The notes under the pieces are model-generated. The model ran no database searches. It worked only from the letters and a program-made list of their open reading frames with translations, and was not told the origin of the DNA. Positions 6,678 to 14,392 of a stretch of 15,272 nucleotides of DNA are shown here, in pieces. The stretch comes from Spongiicolonus versatilis (GTDB lineage Bacteria; Pseudomonadota; Gammaproteobacteria; Arenicellales; Spongiicolonaceae). Made by a program: the position numbers and the translations under genes. The stretch covers positions 1 to 15,272 of the forward strand of contig JAPYMU010000112.1 of NCBI GenBank assembly GCA_028286165.1. The letters run 5' to 3'. Each line of letters starts with the position of its first letter. Within the stretch, counting starts at the first letter, position 1.

Positions 6678-7990
6678 GCGACTCGCTGCACCAACTGCTG
6701 GATAAGATTAACCGGCGGCGCGCCACGGTCGCCGTAATTGGACTCGGCTACGCCGGCCTGCCGGTTTGCCTGCGCTTTGCCGAAGTTGGCTTCTCCACCA
6801 TCGGCGTGGACCGCGACGCGGCCAAGGTGGAGCATATCAACCGCGGCCGCTCCTACATCGCCCACATCGCGGCCGCGCGAATCGCCGCCGCGCTGCAAAA
6901 AAAAAACCTGCGCGCCTCCACCGACCCGGCGGCAGTCGCCGAAGCCGATGCGGTCATTCTCTGCCTGCCGACGCCGCTCAAGGACAACAACGAGCCGGAC
7001 ATGCATTATGTGCTGGACACCGCCGATGCCATCGCGCCGCATCTGCGGCCCGGGCAAATCGTCTCGCTGGAAAGCACCACCTACCCCGGCGCCACCGAGG
7101 AGGACCTGCTGCCGCGCCTGGCGCGCGACGGCCTCAGCGTCGGGGAAAATTTTTTCCTGGTCTTCTCGCCGGAGCGCGAAGACCCGGCCAACCCCGACTA
7201 CCACACCGCGGTTATTCCCAAAATCTGCGGCGGCGTCACCGGCCGCTGCCTGCAGGCCGGCGTCGCCCTGTACGGCGCCATCGTCGAGCGGGTGGTGCCG
7301 ACCTCCGGCGCCCGCGCCGCCGAACTCAGCAAACTTCTGGAGAACACCTACCGCGCCGTCAACATCGCGCTGGTCAACGAACTTAAAATGCTGGCCGACA
7401 AAATGGGCCTGGACATCTTTGAAATCGTCCGCGCCGCGGCCACCAAGCCGTTCGGCTTCACCGCCTTCCACCCCGGCCCGGGACTCGGCGGCCACTGCAT
7501 TCCCATCGACCCGTTCTACCTGTCGTGGAAAGCGCGGCAGCACGGTTTCAACGCGCGCTTCATTCAACTCGCCGGCGAAATCAACACCGCCATGCCAAAT
7601 TATGTCATGGAAAAAACCACCGCCGCCCTGGAAGCGGCCGGCAAGCCGCTGGCCGGCGCCCGCATTTTGGTGCTCGGCGTGGCCTACAAAAAAAACATTG
7701 ACGACACCCGCGAGTCGCCGGGGCTGGAAATTATTTCACGACTGCAAAAATCCGGAGCGCGGGTGGACTACAGCGACCCCCATGTGCCGCGCGCGCCGCA
7801 CACGCGCAAACACACGCTCAACCTGCAAAGCATCACCCTCACCGCCGCCGCCGTGGCGCGCTTTGACTGCGCCGTGGTGGTGACCGACCACGATGATTTT
7901 GACTGGGAATTGATTAAAAAAAATTCCGCGCTCATCATCGACAGCCGCGGCGTGTTCACGCCGGCGGCCGGAAAAATCGTGCGCGCCTGA
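6674..7990 (+). CDS. wbpA: UDP-N-acetyl-D-glucosamine 6-dehydrogenase, WbpA-like
   Basis: NAD-dependent UDP-sugar dehydrogenase of 438 residues that oxidises the C6 hydroxyl of UDP-GlcNAc (or a related UDP-HexNAc) to the uronate in two steps. The Rossmann motif GLGYAGLPV is at 23-31; SPERED (165-170), SKLLENTYRAVN (219-230, with conserved Lys220 and Asn224), the catalytic Cys275 in GLGGHCIPIDPFYLSWK, and YKKNIDDTRESPG (338-350) of the C-terminal UDP-binding domain are all present. The GHCIPIDPFYL form is typical of WbpA/TviB-type UDP-HexNAc enzymes rather than UDP-glucose dehydrogenases. The TTG at 6674 is chosen because it overlaps the aminotransferase stop (TTGA) and has GGAAG seven bases upstream; the frame stays open back to 6395 but that part only overlays the previous gene. 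Codons 75-78 contain a run of ten A. It ends 11 bases before the convergent rpiA stop. Confidence 0.92.
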   Translation: MSDSLHQLLDKINRRRATVAVIGLGYAGLPVCLRFAEVGFSTIGVDRDAAKVEHINRGRSYIAHIAAARIAAALQKKNLRASTDPAAVAEADAVILCLPTPLKDNNEPDMHYVLDTADAIAPHLRPGQIVSLESTTYPGATEEDLLPRLARDGLSVGENFFLVFSPEREDPANPDYHTAVIPKICGGVTGRCLQAGVALYGAIVERVVPTSGARAAELSKLLENTYRAVNIALVNELKMLADKMGLDIFEIVRAAATKPFGFTAFHPGPGLGGHCIPIDPFYLSWKARQHGFNARFIQLAGEINTAMPNYVMEKTTAALEAAGKPLAGARILVLGVAYKKNIDDTRESPGLEIISRLQKSGARVDYSDPHVPRAPHTRKHTLNLQSITLTAAAVARFDCAVVVTDHDDFDWELIKKNSALIIDSRGVFTPAAGKIVRA

Positions 7991-8001
7991 CCGCGGCCGG
8001 C

Positions 8002-8676
8002 TCAGCCGCCGGCGGCCAGCGTCTCCACCCCGCCCTCACCGCCCAGCATCAGCACATCAGCCGGGCGGCGCGCAAACAAACCACTGGCGACCACGCCGGC
8101 GATGTGGTCAATGGCGCTTTCCATTTTCGCCGGCTCGCTGAGGTCCAGGTTTCTCACATCCAGAATAATGTTGCCGTTGTCGGTGGTAAAACCGTCGCGC
8201 AACTGCGGCAGGCCGCCCAGTTTCACCAACTCCCGCGCCGCCAGGCTTTGCGCCATGGGAATCACCTCCACCGCCAGCGGAAAATTTCCCAGGCGGCCGA
8301 CCAGTTTGCTCCGCTCGGCGATGCATACAAAAACTTTGCTCGCCGCGGCGACAATTTTTTCCCGGGTCAGCGCGCCGCCGCCGCCTTTAATTAAATGCAG
8401 ATGGCGGGTGGCCTCGTCGGCGCCGTCCACATAAACCGGCAACTCGCCGGCCTGGTTCAACGTCACCACCCGGATGCCGTGGCCGCGCAGCCGTTCGGCG
8501 CTGGCCTCCGAACTGGCCACGGCGCCGTCCACCTTTCCCTTGACAGCGGCCAGCGCGTCTATAAAGTGGTTGGCGGTGGAGCCGGTTCCCACGCCCACCA
8601 CTCCGCCGCCGCCGCGCGAAAGCGTATAATCCAGGGCGGCGCGCGCGGCGGCCTGTTTCATGGCATCGGTGTTCAT
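8002..8676 (-). CDS. rpiA: Ribose-5-phosphate isomerase A
   Basis: Interconverts ribose 5-phosphate and ribulose 5-phosphate in the non-oxidative pentose phosphate pathway (cytoplasm). 224 residues, the family's normal length (~219). GVGTGSTANHFID (28-40) is the phosphate loop; VDGADE (83-88) supplies Asp84 and Asp87; KGGGGALTREK (97-107) supplies Lys97 and the catalytic base Glu106; the C-terminal ADVLMLGGEGGVETL is also typical. The ATG at 8676 has GGAAG upstream; a second Met at codon 6 is possible. The gene is convergent with the wbpA-like gene and divergent from the 78-residue ORF, so it is probably transcribed alone. Confidence 0.97.
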   Translation of the reverse strand: MNTDAMKQAAARAALDYTLSRGGGGVVGVGTGSTANHFIDALAAVKGKVDGAVASSEASAERLRGHGIRVVTLNQAGELPVYVDGADEATRHLHLIKGGGGALTREKIVAAASKVFVCIAERSKLVGRLGNFPLAVEVIPMAQSLAARELVKLGGLPQLRDGFTTDNGNIILDVRNLDLSEPAKMESAIDHIAGVVASGLFARRPADVLMLGGEGGVETLAAGG

Positions 8677-8742
8677 TGCATCTTCCGCAAAGTCGGCGCG
8701 GCCATCTTAAACCACAACGGCGGACGGCACAAAACAAAAAAC

Positions 8743-8979
8743 ATGAAAGCGCACAACAACACGCCGCGCAAAAAAGGCGCCGAGTTTCTCAACATTTACG
8801 GCCTGCCCGGCGACGGGCTGGTGGCGGAACTTAAGATCGGCGCGCAGCACCAACTCTTTGACCGCCAGGGCCTGCAGCACCGCATTGTCACCGGCAAAAA
8901 GCAGGCGGTCGACACCTCCGCCGAGGAAACCGCGCTGGCGCAAATCAACGCCCTGTCGCGGCCGCACAGTTTTATTTAG
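8743..8979 (+). CDS. Unknown 78-residue protein
   Basis: I do not recognise this protein. It has 78 residues, a basic N-terminus (MKAHNNTPRKKG), a mixed middle (FLNIYGLPGDGLVAELKIG) and a Gln-rich stretch, with no signal peptide, membrane segment or cysteine. It is taken as real because third codon positions are strongly GC-rich as in neighbouring genes, it fills the gap between rpiA and the phosphopantetheinyl transferase gene, and its TAG stop is four bases from that gene's ATG, implying translational coupling. The ATG at 8743 follows an A-rich leader with no clear Shine-Dalgarno; longer in-frame versions would run antisense through rpiA and are rejected. Confidence 0.65.
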   Translation: MKAHNNTPRKKGAEFLNIYGLPGDGLVAELKIGAQHQLFDRQGLQHRIVTGKKQAVDTSAEETALAQINALSRPHSFI

Positions 8980-8983
8980 CGGC

Positions 8984-9727
8984 ATGCCGCGGGGAAACGT
9001 CGGCGGCGCGCTTCCGCCTTTGGGCGAAAACGAGATTCATATCTGGTCGGCCGTTGTGGACCGCGGCGATGCGGAACTTGCGCGCCTGCAAAATTTGCTG
9101 AGCGCCGCCGAGCGTGAACGCGCCGCGCGCCTGCGCATCCCGCGGCACCGCCGCCGCCACACCGCCGCCCGCGGCCTGCTGCGCGAATTACTCGGCGGCT
9201 ACTGCGGCATCCCGCCGCAGGCGGTGCGCTTTGGTTTCGGCGGGCGCGGCAAGCCTTTTTCACACGATGCGCCGGAAATTTTTTTCAACGCCAGCGACTC
9301 CCGCGAGCATGCGCTGTTTGCATTTTGCAAAAACCGCGAAGTCGGCGTGGACCTGGAAGCGCTGCCGCGCAGGGTCAACCACCTGCGCACCGCCCGCAAA
9401 ATCTTCACCGCCGGTGAACACCGCGCTTTTTTACAACTCCCGCCGGCGCAACAGCCTGAAACTTTTCTCACCTGCTGGACGCGCAAGGAAGCCTACGGCA
9501 AGGCCCGCGGCTGCGGCATTTACTACGCCATGAACCAGGTCGCGCTTTGCGCAAACGGCGGCGCGGAGAAAACCACCGTCGCCGACCACCAGCAGCCGGC
9601 GCGGTCGTGGACGCTGCTGCCGCTGGTGTTGAAGGCGAGGGTGACGGCGACGCTGGTGGTTGCGGCAACCGCGGATGACGCGCTGCGGCTCGGGTATTAT
9701 GACTGGCCCGGCCCGGCGGCTGGGTGA
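8984..9727 (+). CDS. Sfp-type 4'-phosphopantetheinyl transferase
   Basis: Transfers the 4'-phosphopantetheine arm of CoA to a serine of an acyl carrier protein (fatty-acid, polyketide or peptide synthesis). 247 residues, two-lobed Sfp type. The Mg2+/CoA motif VGVDLEALPRR (120-130) has Asp123 and Glu125, and the second motif FLTCWTRKEAYGKARG (161-176) has Trp166, Lys168 and Glu169. FGGRGKPF (85-92) and FFNASDS (100-106) precede them. In this family the latter normally reads N-x-S-H-S; here the His is Asp, a possible change in CoA contact. The ATG at 8984 is used because it follows the previous stop by four bases and the family start fits; longer in-frame extensions overlay the upstream gene. 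The stop overlaps the mazG ATG by one base (TGATG), so all three genes form an operon. No carrier protein or synthase gene is in the window, so the partner is unknown. Confidence 0.88.
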   Translation: MPRGNVGGALPPLGENEIHIWSAVVDRGDAELARLQNLLSAAERERAARLRIPRHRRRHTAARGLLRELLGGYCGIPPQAVRFGFGGRGKPFSHDAPEIFFNASDSREHALFAFCKNREVGVDLEALPRRVNHLRTARKIFTAGEHRAFLQLPPAQQPETFLTCWTRKEAYGKARGCGIYYAMNQVALCANGGAEKTTVADHQQPARSWTLLPLVLKARVTATLVVAATADDALRLGYYDWPGPAAG

Positions 9728-10479
9728 TGAAAGACACCGGTGAATCCGTTTCGCGCTTGCTGCGCGTGGTGGCGCGCCTGCGCGACCCGGAAAACGGCTG
9801 TCCGTGGGACGCGGCGCAAAATTTCAACAGCATCGTCCCGCACACGCTGGAGGAAGCCTGCGAAGTCGCCGATGCCATTGAGCGCGGCGACCTGGAACAA
9901 CTGGCCGATGAACTTGGCGACCTCTTGTTTCAAGTGGCGCTCTACGCCCAACTCGGCGCCGAGGAAAACCGCTTTGATTTTGTCCAGGTGGTGGACAATC
10001 TTTCCGACAAATTAATCCGCCGCCATCCCCATGTCTTCGCCGGCACCCGCCACCAATCCGGCACCGCTTTGTCCACCGCCTGGGAGGAGCAGAAAAAGCA
10101 CGAGCGCCAGGAGCGGGCGCGCCGCAACCGCCGGCAGGCGGGCATTTTGGACGACATTCCCCTCACCCTGCCGGCGCTGGCGCGCGCGGTGAAACTGCAA
10201 AAACGCGCGCTCCAATACGGCCGCGCCGGCGGCGACGTGGACAGCGCGCTGGAACGCGTGCGGGCAAACACCGATGCCCTGCGCGGCGCACAACACGCCG
10301 ATGCGGGAAAAAACCAGGAGGCGGAGATGCTCCTCGGCCAAATGCTTTTTAACTGCGCGGACGCCGCCCGCCACCTCGGCCTGGACGCCGAGCAGGCGCT
10401 GCGCGGCGCCAACCGCCGCTTTGCCGAGTCGGTGGCGGCGCAAACGGAGCACGGGCACCGCCCCGGCGCAAAGAATTAA
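9727..10479 (+). CDS. mazG: Nucleoside triphosphate pyrophosphohydrolase MazG
   Basis: Hydrolyses (d)NTPs to NMP and pyrophosphate, acting as a house-cleaning enzyme and, in Escherichia coli, modulating ppGpp through MazEF-linked regulation. 250 residues (E. coli ~263). The N-terminal MazG fold carries GCPWDAAQ (24-31), the metal-binding EEACEVADAI (42-51) and DELGDLLFQ (61-69), and NLSDKLIRRHPHVF (91-104); a second, weaker MazG-like repeat follows (LPALARAVKLQKRA onward, with EAEMLLGQMLFNCADAAR). The ATG at 9727 overlaps the preceding stop as TGATG; a GTG one codon earlier is also possible. It ends four bases from the convergent hrpA stop, inside the loop of an inverted repeat. Confidence 0.95.
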   Translation: MKDTGESVSRLLRVVARLRDPENGCPWDAAQNFNSIVPHTLEEACEVADAIERGDLEQLADELGDLLFQVALYAQLGAEENRFDFVQVVDNLSDKLIRRHPHVFAGTRHQSGTALSTAWEEQKKHERQERARRNRRQAGILDDIPLTLPALARAVKLQKRALQYGRAGGDVDSALERVRANTDALRGAQHADAGKNQEAEMLLGQMLFNCADAARHLGLDAEQALRGANRRFAESVAAQTEHGHRPGAKN

Positions 10480-10499
10480 AACCTCAACTGCGCCGGGCG
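10459..10499. repeat. Inverted repeat across the mazG/hrpA convergent junction, candidate two-way terminator
   Basis: Arms 10459-10470 (CGCCCCGGCGCA) and 10489-10499 (TGCGCCGGGCG) pair over 11 bases with one bulged C. The 18-base AT-rich loop holds the stop codons of both genes (TAA at 10477-10479, TGA on the minus strand at 10484-10486). A stable hairpin would form in either transcript. There is no T tract on either side, so intrinsic termination is uncertain; it could instead protect 3' ends. Confidence 0.45.
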
Positions 10500-13400
10500 A
10501 AATCTATTTCGGCGGTGACTTCCTCCCACAGCGCATGCACCCGCTTGCGCGAAACCGGGTACGCGGTGCGCAACTCCTGGGCGAAAAGGGAAACGCGCCA
10601 CTCCTCCAGCATCCAGCGGTAGCGCACAATGAAAGCGCGCTCGGCATCCGACCGCGCGCCGCGCGCAACTTCAAGGTAACGCCGCCAGTAAGGATTGATT
10701 TCCCCGGCGCAGCGCCGGTCCTTGTCCCACGAGTTTTGCGCGCGCTGGAGGCGCACCGTCACCGCCTGCAGGTAGCGCGGCAATTGCGCAAGGTTGTCCA
10801 CCGACGTGCGGCCGGCAAAACCGGCATACACCAGGTGGGCAAGCTGCTCCCGCACTTCGTCGCGCAGCACTTCGCGCCCGCGAAAATCGGTTTGCTCCAG
10901 AACGGCGCGGGTTGCGCGGTACTGTTCCAGGGCCGCGGCAACGCGCAACGCAAGTTCGGCGCAGGCCGGGCCCAAGTTTTTTGCGCCTCTTGCGCGCATT
11001 TCACCAAATGCTTCGGGCGTGCGCGGCAAATCATCGCCGCATAAAAAAACCTCCCGCAACACCGCCTCGCCCAGGTCGGCAAACAAATCTTCCGCCCGGC
11101 CAACGCCGGCATAAAGCAGGGCAAGTTTCTCGCGCTGCGGGAACTGCCGCTGCAGCCGGCGCGCCAGCGAATCCTCAAGCAGAAGCAGCCGCCGCACCGC
11201 ACCGCGCTGCGCGCTGCGGGCCGCCTGTTCCGTGTCAAACAGGCGCGGCGCAACGCGGTCGCCGCGGTCTTCCAGGGCCGGCCAGGCGGTGACTTCGCGC
11301 CCGGCGCGCTGAACGCAAACGGTGCGCGGAATCTCTCCGCTGCGCCACGCGGTCATTTCCTGCGCGCCCTCCCACAGGCCGTCCGCTTCAGCGGCAAAAC
11401 TTCCGGCGGCCGCGGCGCCGAATTGTTTTTGCAACTCTTCCAGATTTTCGCCGCTACCGACGGTGTTTCCGGCCTCGTCCACCACCGCAAACTTCATTCG
11501 CAGGTGAGGGTCCAGTTTTTGCTCATCAAAATCCCCGGCGCTGACGGTGACGCCGCTCAGCCGCCGCAAAATTTCCGCCAGGCGCGCGCAAAGCGGCGAC
11601 TTGTCCGCGCCCGCCAGTTGCGCCAAGCATTCCCGCGCGCGGTTCGGCGCCGGTCCGAGTTTGCGGCGCAACTCCTTGGGCAGCGAGCGCAGCAGCGCGG
11701 TGACTTTTTCCTCAAGCAGGCCCGGCACCAGCGCATCAAAATCGGCGGCGCGCAATTGATTCAACAGCGGCAGCGGCACCCGGGCGGTGAGGCCGTCACC
11801 CTCGCGGCCCGGTTCAAAACGGTAGGACAGCGCGATGTCGCCGGCGGCGGTGGCGAGGGTTGCGGGATAATCCCGTGGGCGGAACCGTTTAAACAGTGCG
11901 GTGGTGATGTCGGCCGGACTCATGCGCAATTTTTTCCCGGCACCGCGCCAGTCGCGCAAACCTTGTGCAGTGCACACACCGGCCGGCAGGCGCCGGTCAT
12001 AAAAATTAAACAGCGCATGGTCGCTGACCAGCAGGTCGCGGCGGCGGGCGCGGGTTTCCAGTTCGCGCACCTGGTTTATCAATGCGCGGTTGGCGCGGTG
12101 AAACGCGCCGCCATCCGGCAACTTGCCCTCCACCAGCGCGCCGCGGATAAAAATTTCCCGCGCTTCGGCCGGGCGCAGCGCGCCAAAGTCAACACGCCGC
12201 CGCGCGCGCAGGGTCAACCCATACAAGGACACGCGCTCGCAGCCCATCACCTTGCCGCGGCCGGCGTCCCAGTACGGCTCCGAAAAATTGCGCGCCACCA
12301 ATTGCGGTGCGAGTTGCTCCACCCACTGCGGCTTCAGCGGCGCCGCCAGGCGCGCATACAGGCGGCGCGTTTCCACCAACTCCACCGCCATCACCCACTT
12401 CGGCGGGCGCGCGAACAACGCCGAACCGGGAAACAGCCGCCAGCGCAAACCGCGCGGCCCCTCGTATTCACCGTCCTCGCCGCGCATGCCGATATTCCCG
12501 AACAGCCCGCACAGCAGCGCGCGGTGCAGGGCGTCAGCGTCACCGTCGGCACCGCCGCCGCCGATTTTCATTTCGCGGACCAGGGCGCGCAGTTGGCGGT
12601 GCACATCCTGCCACTCGCGCATGCGCCGCCATGAGAGAAAATTTTTCGCGCAAAAAATCCGCGCCTGGCGCTCGCTCATGCCGCGGGTGCGGCGGTGGAA
12701 GAATTTCCACAGCATGAGCATGGACAGAAAATCCGATGCCGGATCGGTGAACTGTTTGTGCGCGGCCAGCGCCGCATCGCGGTGCTCGTCCACCGTGATG
12801 CGCGGGTCGTTTACCGACAGGCCCGCCACCACCGCCAGCGCCGGCTTCAGACAGCCGAGCCCGGCGGCGGCCAGCACCATGCGCGCGGCGCGCGGGTCCA
12901 GCGGCAGTTGCGCCATGCGCCTGCCGGTGGGCGTCAGGCCGCCGTCACCGTCCACAGCCTGCAACTCCTGCAGCAGTTTGTAACCGTCGTTGATTTGTTT
13001 TTTGTCCGGCGCATCGAGAAAAGGAAACTCCTCCACCGCGCCGAGGCCGCCGGCTTTGAGCCGCAGAATCACACCGGCCAGGGAAGTGCGCAGAATTTCC
13101 GGGTCGGTGAACTCGGCGCGCGCGGCGAAATCCTCCTCGCCATACAAACGAAAGCACACGCCGTCCGCAACCCGCCCGCAGCGGCCGGCGCGCTGCCCGG
13201 CGGAAGCCCGGGACACGCGCTCCACCGGCAGCCGCTGCAGTTTGCGCCCCGGACTGTAGCGGCTGATGCGCGCCTGGCCGCTGTCAACAACGAAACGAAT
13301 GCCCGGCACGGTGAGGGAAGTCTCGGCGACATTGGTGGCGAGAATGATGCGGCGTTGTTCACTCCGGCGAAAAACTTTCTGCTGTGCGGCCAGCGGCAGC

Positions 13401-14197
13401 CGCGCATACAACGGCAGCAACTCCGCACCGCGCGGCCCGTGGCGGGCAAGGTGGTCGCGCGCTTCACGAATCTCACGTTCGCCGGGAAGAAAAACCAGCA
13501 CATCACCGGCGCCGCTGTCACAGGCCTCGGCGACAACGCCGGCCAAATGATTCAACCGGGAGTCCGGTGACGGCGGCGGGCGGTAGCGCACCTCCACCGG
13601 GTACATGCGCCCCGAAACCTCCACCACCGGCGCGCCGTCAAAATGCGCGGCGAAACGGCGCGGGTTGATGGTGGCGGAGGTGATGATTAACTTCAGTTGC
13701 GGCCGCGCCGGCAGCAGGCGCTTGAGGCAGCCGAGCAGAAAATCAATGTTAAGCGAGCGCTCGTGGGCCTCGTCAATGATGAGCGCGCCGTAAGCGCCGA
13801 GTTGCGGATCCGCTTCCATCTCGCTGAGCAGCACGCCGTCGGTCATCACCTTGATGCGGGTCTGTTCGGAAACCCGCGCCGCAAAACGCACCCGGTATCC
13901 GACCACGCCGCCGAGGGGCGCGCCCAGTTCCTCCGCCACCCGCGCCGCCACCGCCCGCGCCGCAATCCGCCGCGGCTGCGTGTGCCCGATCATCCCCGCC
14001 GCCCCGCACCCGGCCGCCAGGCAGAACTTCGCCAACTGCGTGCTCTTCCCGGAGCCGGTCTCCCCGCAAACCACAACCACCTGGTGACGCCGCAACAGGC
14101 GGATGATTTCGTCGCGGTGGGCGGTGATGGGGAGGTTTGGGGGAGGGGAAAGCGGCGGCGTTTGACCGTGACTTTGGGCCGGCGGCGGAACAATCAT
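10484..14197 (-). CDS. hrpA: ATP-dependent RNA helicase HrpA
   Basis: DEAH-box 3'-5' RNA helicase; in E. coli it resolves stalled ribosomes on mRNA and affects fimbrial mRNA processing. 1237 residues (E. coli ~1300). Walker A GETGSGKS is at 45-52, TQPRRIAA at 73-80, DEAH at 142-145, motif III SAT at 174-176, TNVAETSLTVPG at 288-299 and motif VI QRAGRCGR at 335-342. The HA2 and OB-fold regions follow (~400-690), then the long HrpA-specific C-terminal region (~720-1237). No frameshift or missing helicase motif is seen. The N-terminal ~25 residues are Pro-rich and shorter than in E. coli. The ATG at 14197 lies six bases after the stop of the 62-residue gene, so part of its transcription may come from the cyclophilin/nuclease side; no strong promoter or Shine-Dalgarno is visible immediately upstream. 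Confidence 0.97.
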   Translation of the reverse strand: MIVPPPAQSHGQTPPLSPPPNLPITAHRDEIIRLLRRHQVVVVCGETGSGKSTQLAKFCLAAGCGAAGMIGHTQPRRIAARAVAARVAEELGAPLGGVVGYRVRFAARVSEQTRIKVMTDGVLLSEMEADPQLGAYGALIIDEAHERSLNIDFLLGCLKRLLPARPQLKLIITSATINPRRFAAHFDGAPVVEVSGRMYPVEVRYRPPPSPDSRLNHLAGVVAEACDSGAGDVLVFLPGEREIREARDHLARHGPRGAELLPLYARLPLAAQQKVFRRSEQRRIILATNVAETSLTVPGIRFVVDSGQARISRYSPGRKLQRLPVERVSRASAGQRAGRCGRVADGVCFRLYGEEDFAARAEFTDPEILRTSLAGVILRLKAGGLGAVEEFPFLDAPDKKQINDGYKLLQELQAVDGDGGLTPTGRRMAQLPLDPRAARMVLAAAGLGCLKPALAVVAGLSVNDPRITVDEHRDAALAAHKQFTDPASDFLSMLMLWKFFHRRTRGMSERQARIFCAKNFLSWRRMREWQDVHRQLRALVREMKIGGGGADGDADALHRALLCGLFGNIGMRGEDGEYEGPRGLRWRLFPGSALFARPPKWVMAVELVETRRLYARLAAPLKPQWVEQLAPQLVARNFSEPYWDAGRGKVMGCERVSLYGLTLRARRRVDFGALRPAEAREIFIRGALVEGKLPDGGAFHRANRALINQVRELETRARRRDLLVSDHALFNFYDRRLPAGVCTAQGLRDWRGAGKKLRMSPADITTALFKRFRPRDYPATLATAAGDIALSYRFEPGREGDGLTARVPLPLLNQLRAADFDALVPGLLEEKVTALLRSLPKELRRKLGPAPNRARECLAQLAGADKSPLCARLAEILRRLSGVTVSAGDFDEQKLDPHLRMKFAVVDEAGNTVGSGENLEELQKQFGAAAAGSFAAEADGLWEGAQEMTAWRSGEIPRTVCVQRAGREVTAWPALEDRGDRVAPRLFDTEQAARSAQRGAVRRLLLLEDSLARRLQRQFPQREKLALLYAGVGRAEDLFADLGEAVLREVFLCGDDLPRTPEAFGEMRARGAKNLGPACAELALRVAAALEQYRATRAVLEQTDFRGREVLRDEVREQLAHLVYAGFAGRTSVDNLAQLPRYLQAVTVRLQRAQNSWDKDRRCAGEINPYWRRYLEVARGARSDAERAFIVRYRWMLEEWRVSLFAQELRTAYPVSRKRVHALWEEVTAEIDFARRS

Positions 14198-14203
14198 CTT
14201 GCA

Positions 14204-14392
14204 TTAAAGATTACCAAAACCATCCACTATCGCGCACAGGTCAGAGCGGGTATATTTCTCGATAACCTCGCTTCCATACCACACTTGCAATGTTTCACCG
14301 TCCCATTCCAAATCGTCATAGGGCTCAGTGGTCACCTTGAAATAGCGGCAGATTAAGTCGTGTTCTTTTTGCACAGTCATGCGTTCCCCCAT
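14204..14392 (-). CDS. Unknown 62-residue acidic protein coupled to the nuclease-like gene
   Basis: I do not recognise this protein. It has 62 residues with 13 Asp/Glu against 6 Lys/Arg, about -7 net charge, and aromatic residues in FKVTTEPYDDLEW and VWYGSEV; no signal or membrane segment. Its ATG at 14392 overlaps the stop of the upstream winged-helix gene (TGATG on the minus strand), evidence for a coupled pair. A second in-frame ATG at 14380 has GGGGGA just upstream and may be the true start, giving 58 residues. Base composition is AT-rich like its partner and unlike hrpA, six bases downstream. Small acidic partners of DNA-binding proteins can be inhibitors, antitoxins or DNA mimics, but that is inference from size, charge and coupling only. 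Confidence 0.7.
   Translation of the reverse strand: MGERMTVQKEHDLICRYFKVTTEPYDDLEWDGETLQVWYGSEVIEKYTRSDLCAIVDGFGNL

Noticed and set aside
7996..8013. GC-rich hairpin (GCCGGC, loop TCAGCC, GCCGGC) between the dehydrogenase and rpiA as a terminator
   Set aside because: Only six base pairs, no T tract, and each arm is itself palindromic and common in this DNA.
8625..8630. TATAAT as a promoter
   Set aside because: It lies inside rpiA and encodes conserved-region codons (Asp-Tyr-Thr), with no fitting -35 or downstream plus-strand gene at the right distance.
11423..12634. 403-codon open frame on the plus strand
   Set aside because: Antisense to hrpA; Gln/Arg/Ala-rich with no motif.
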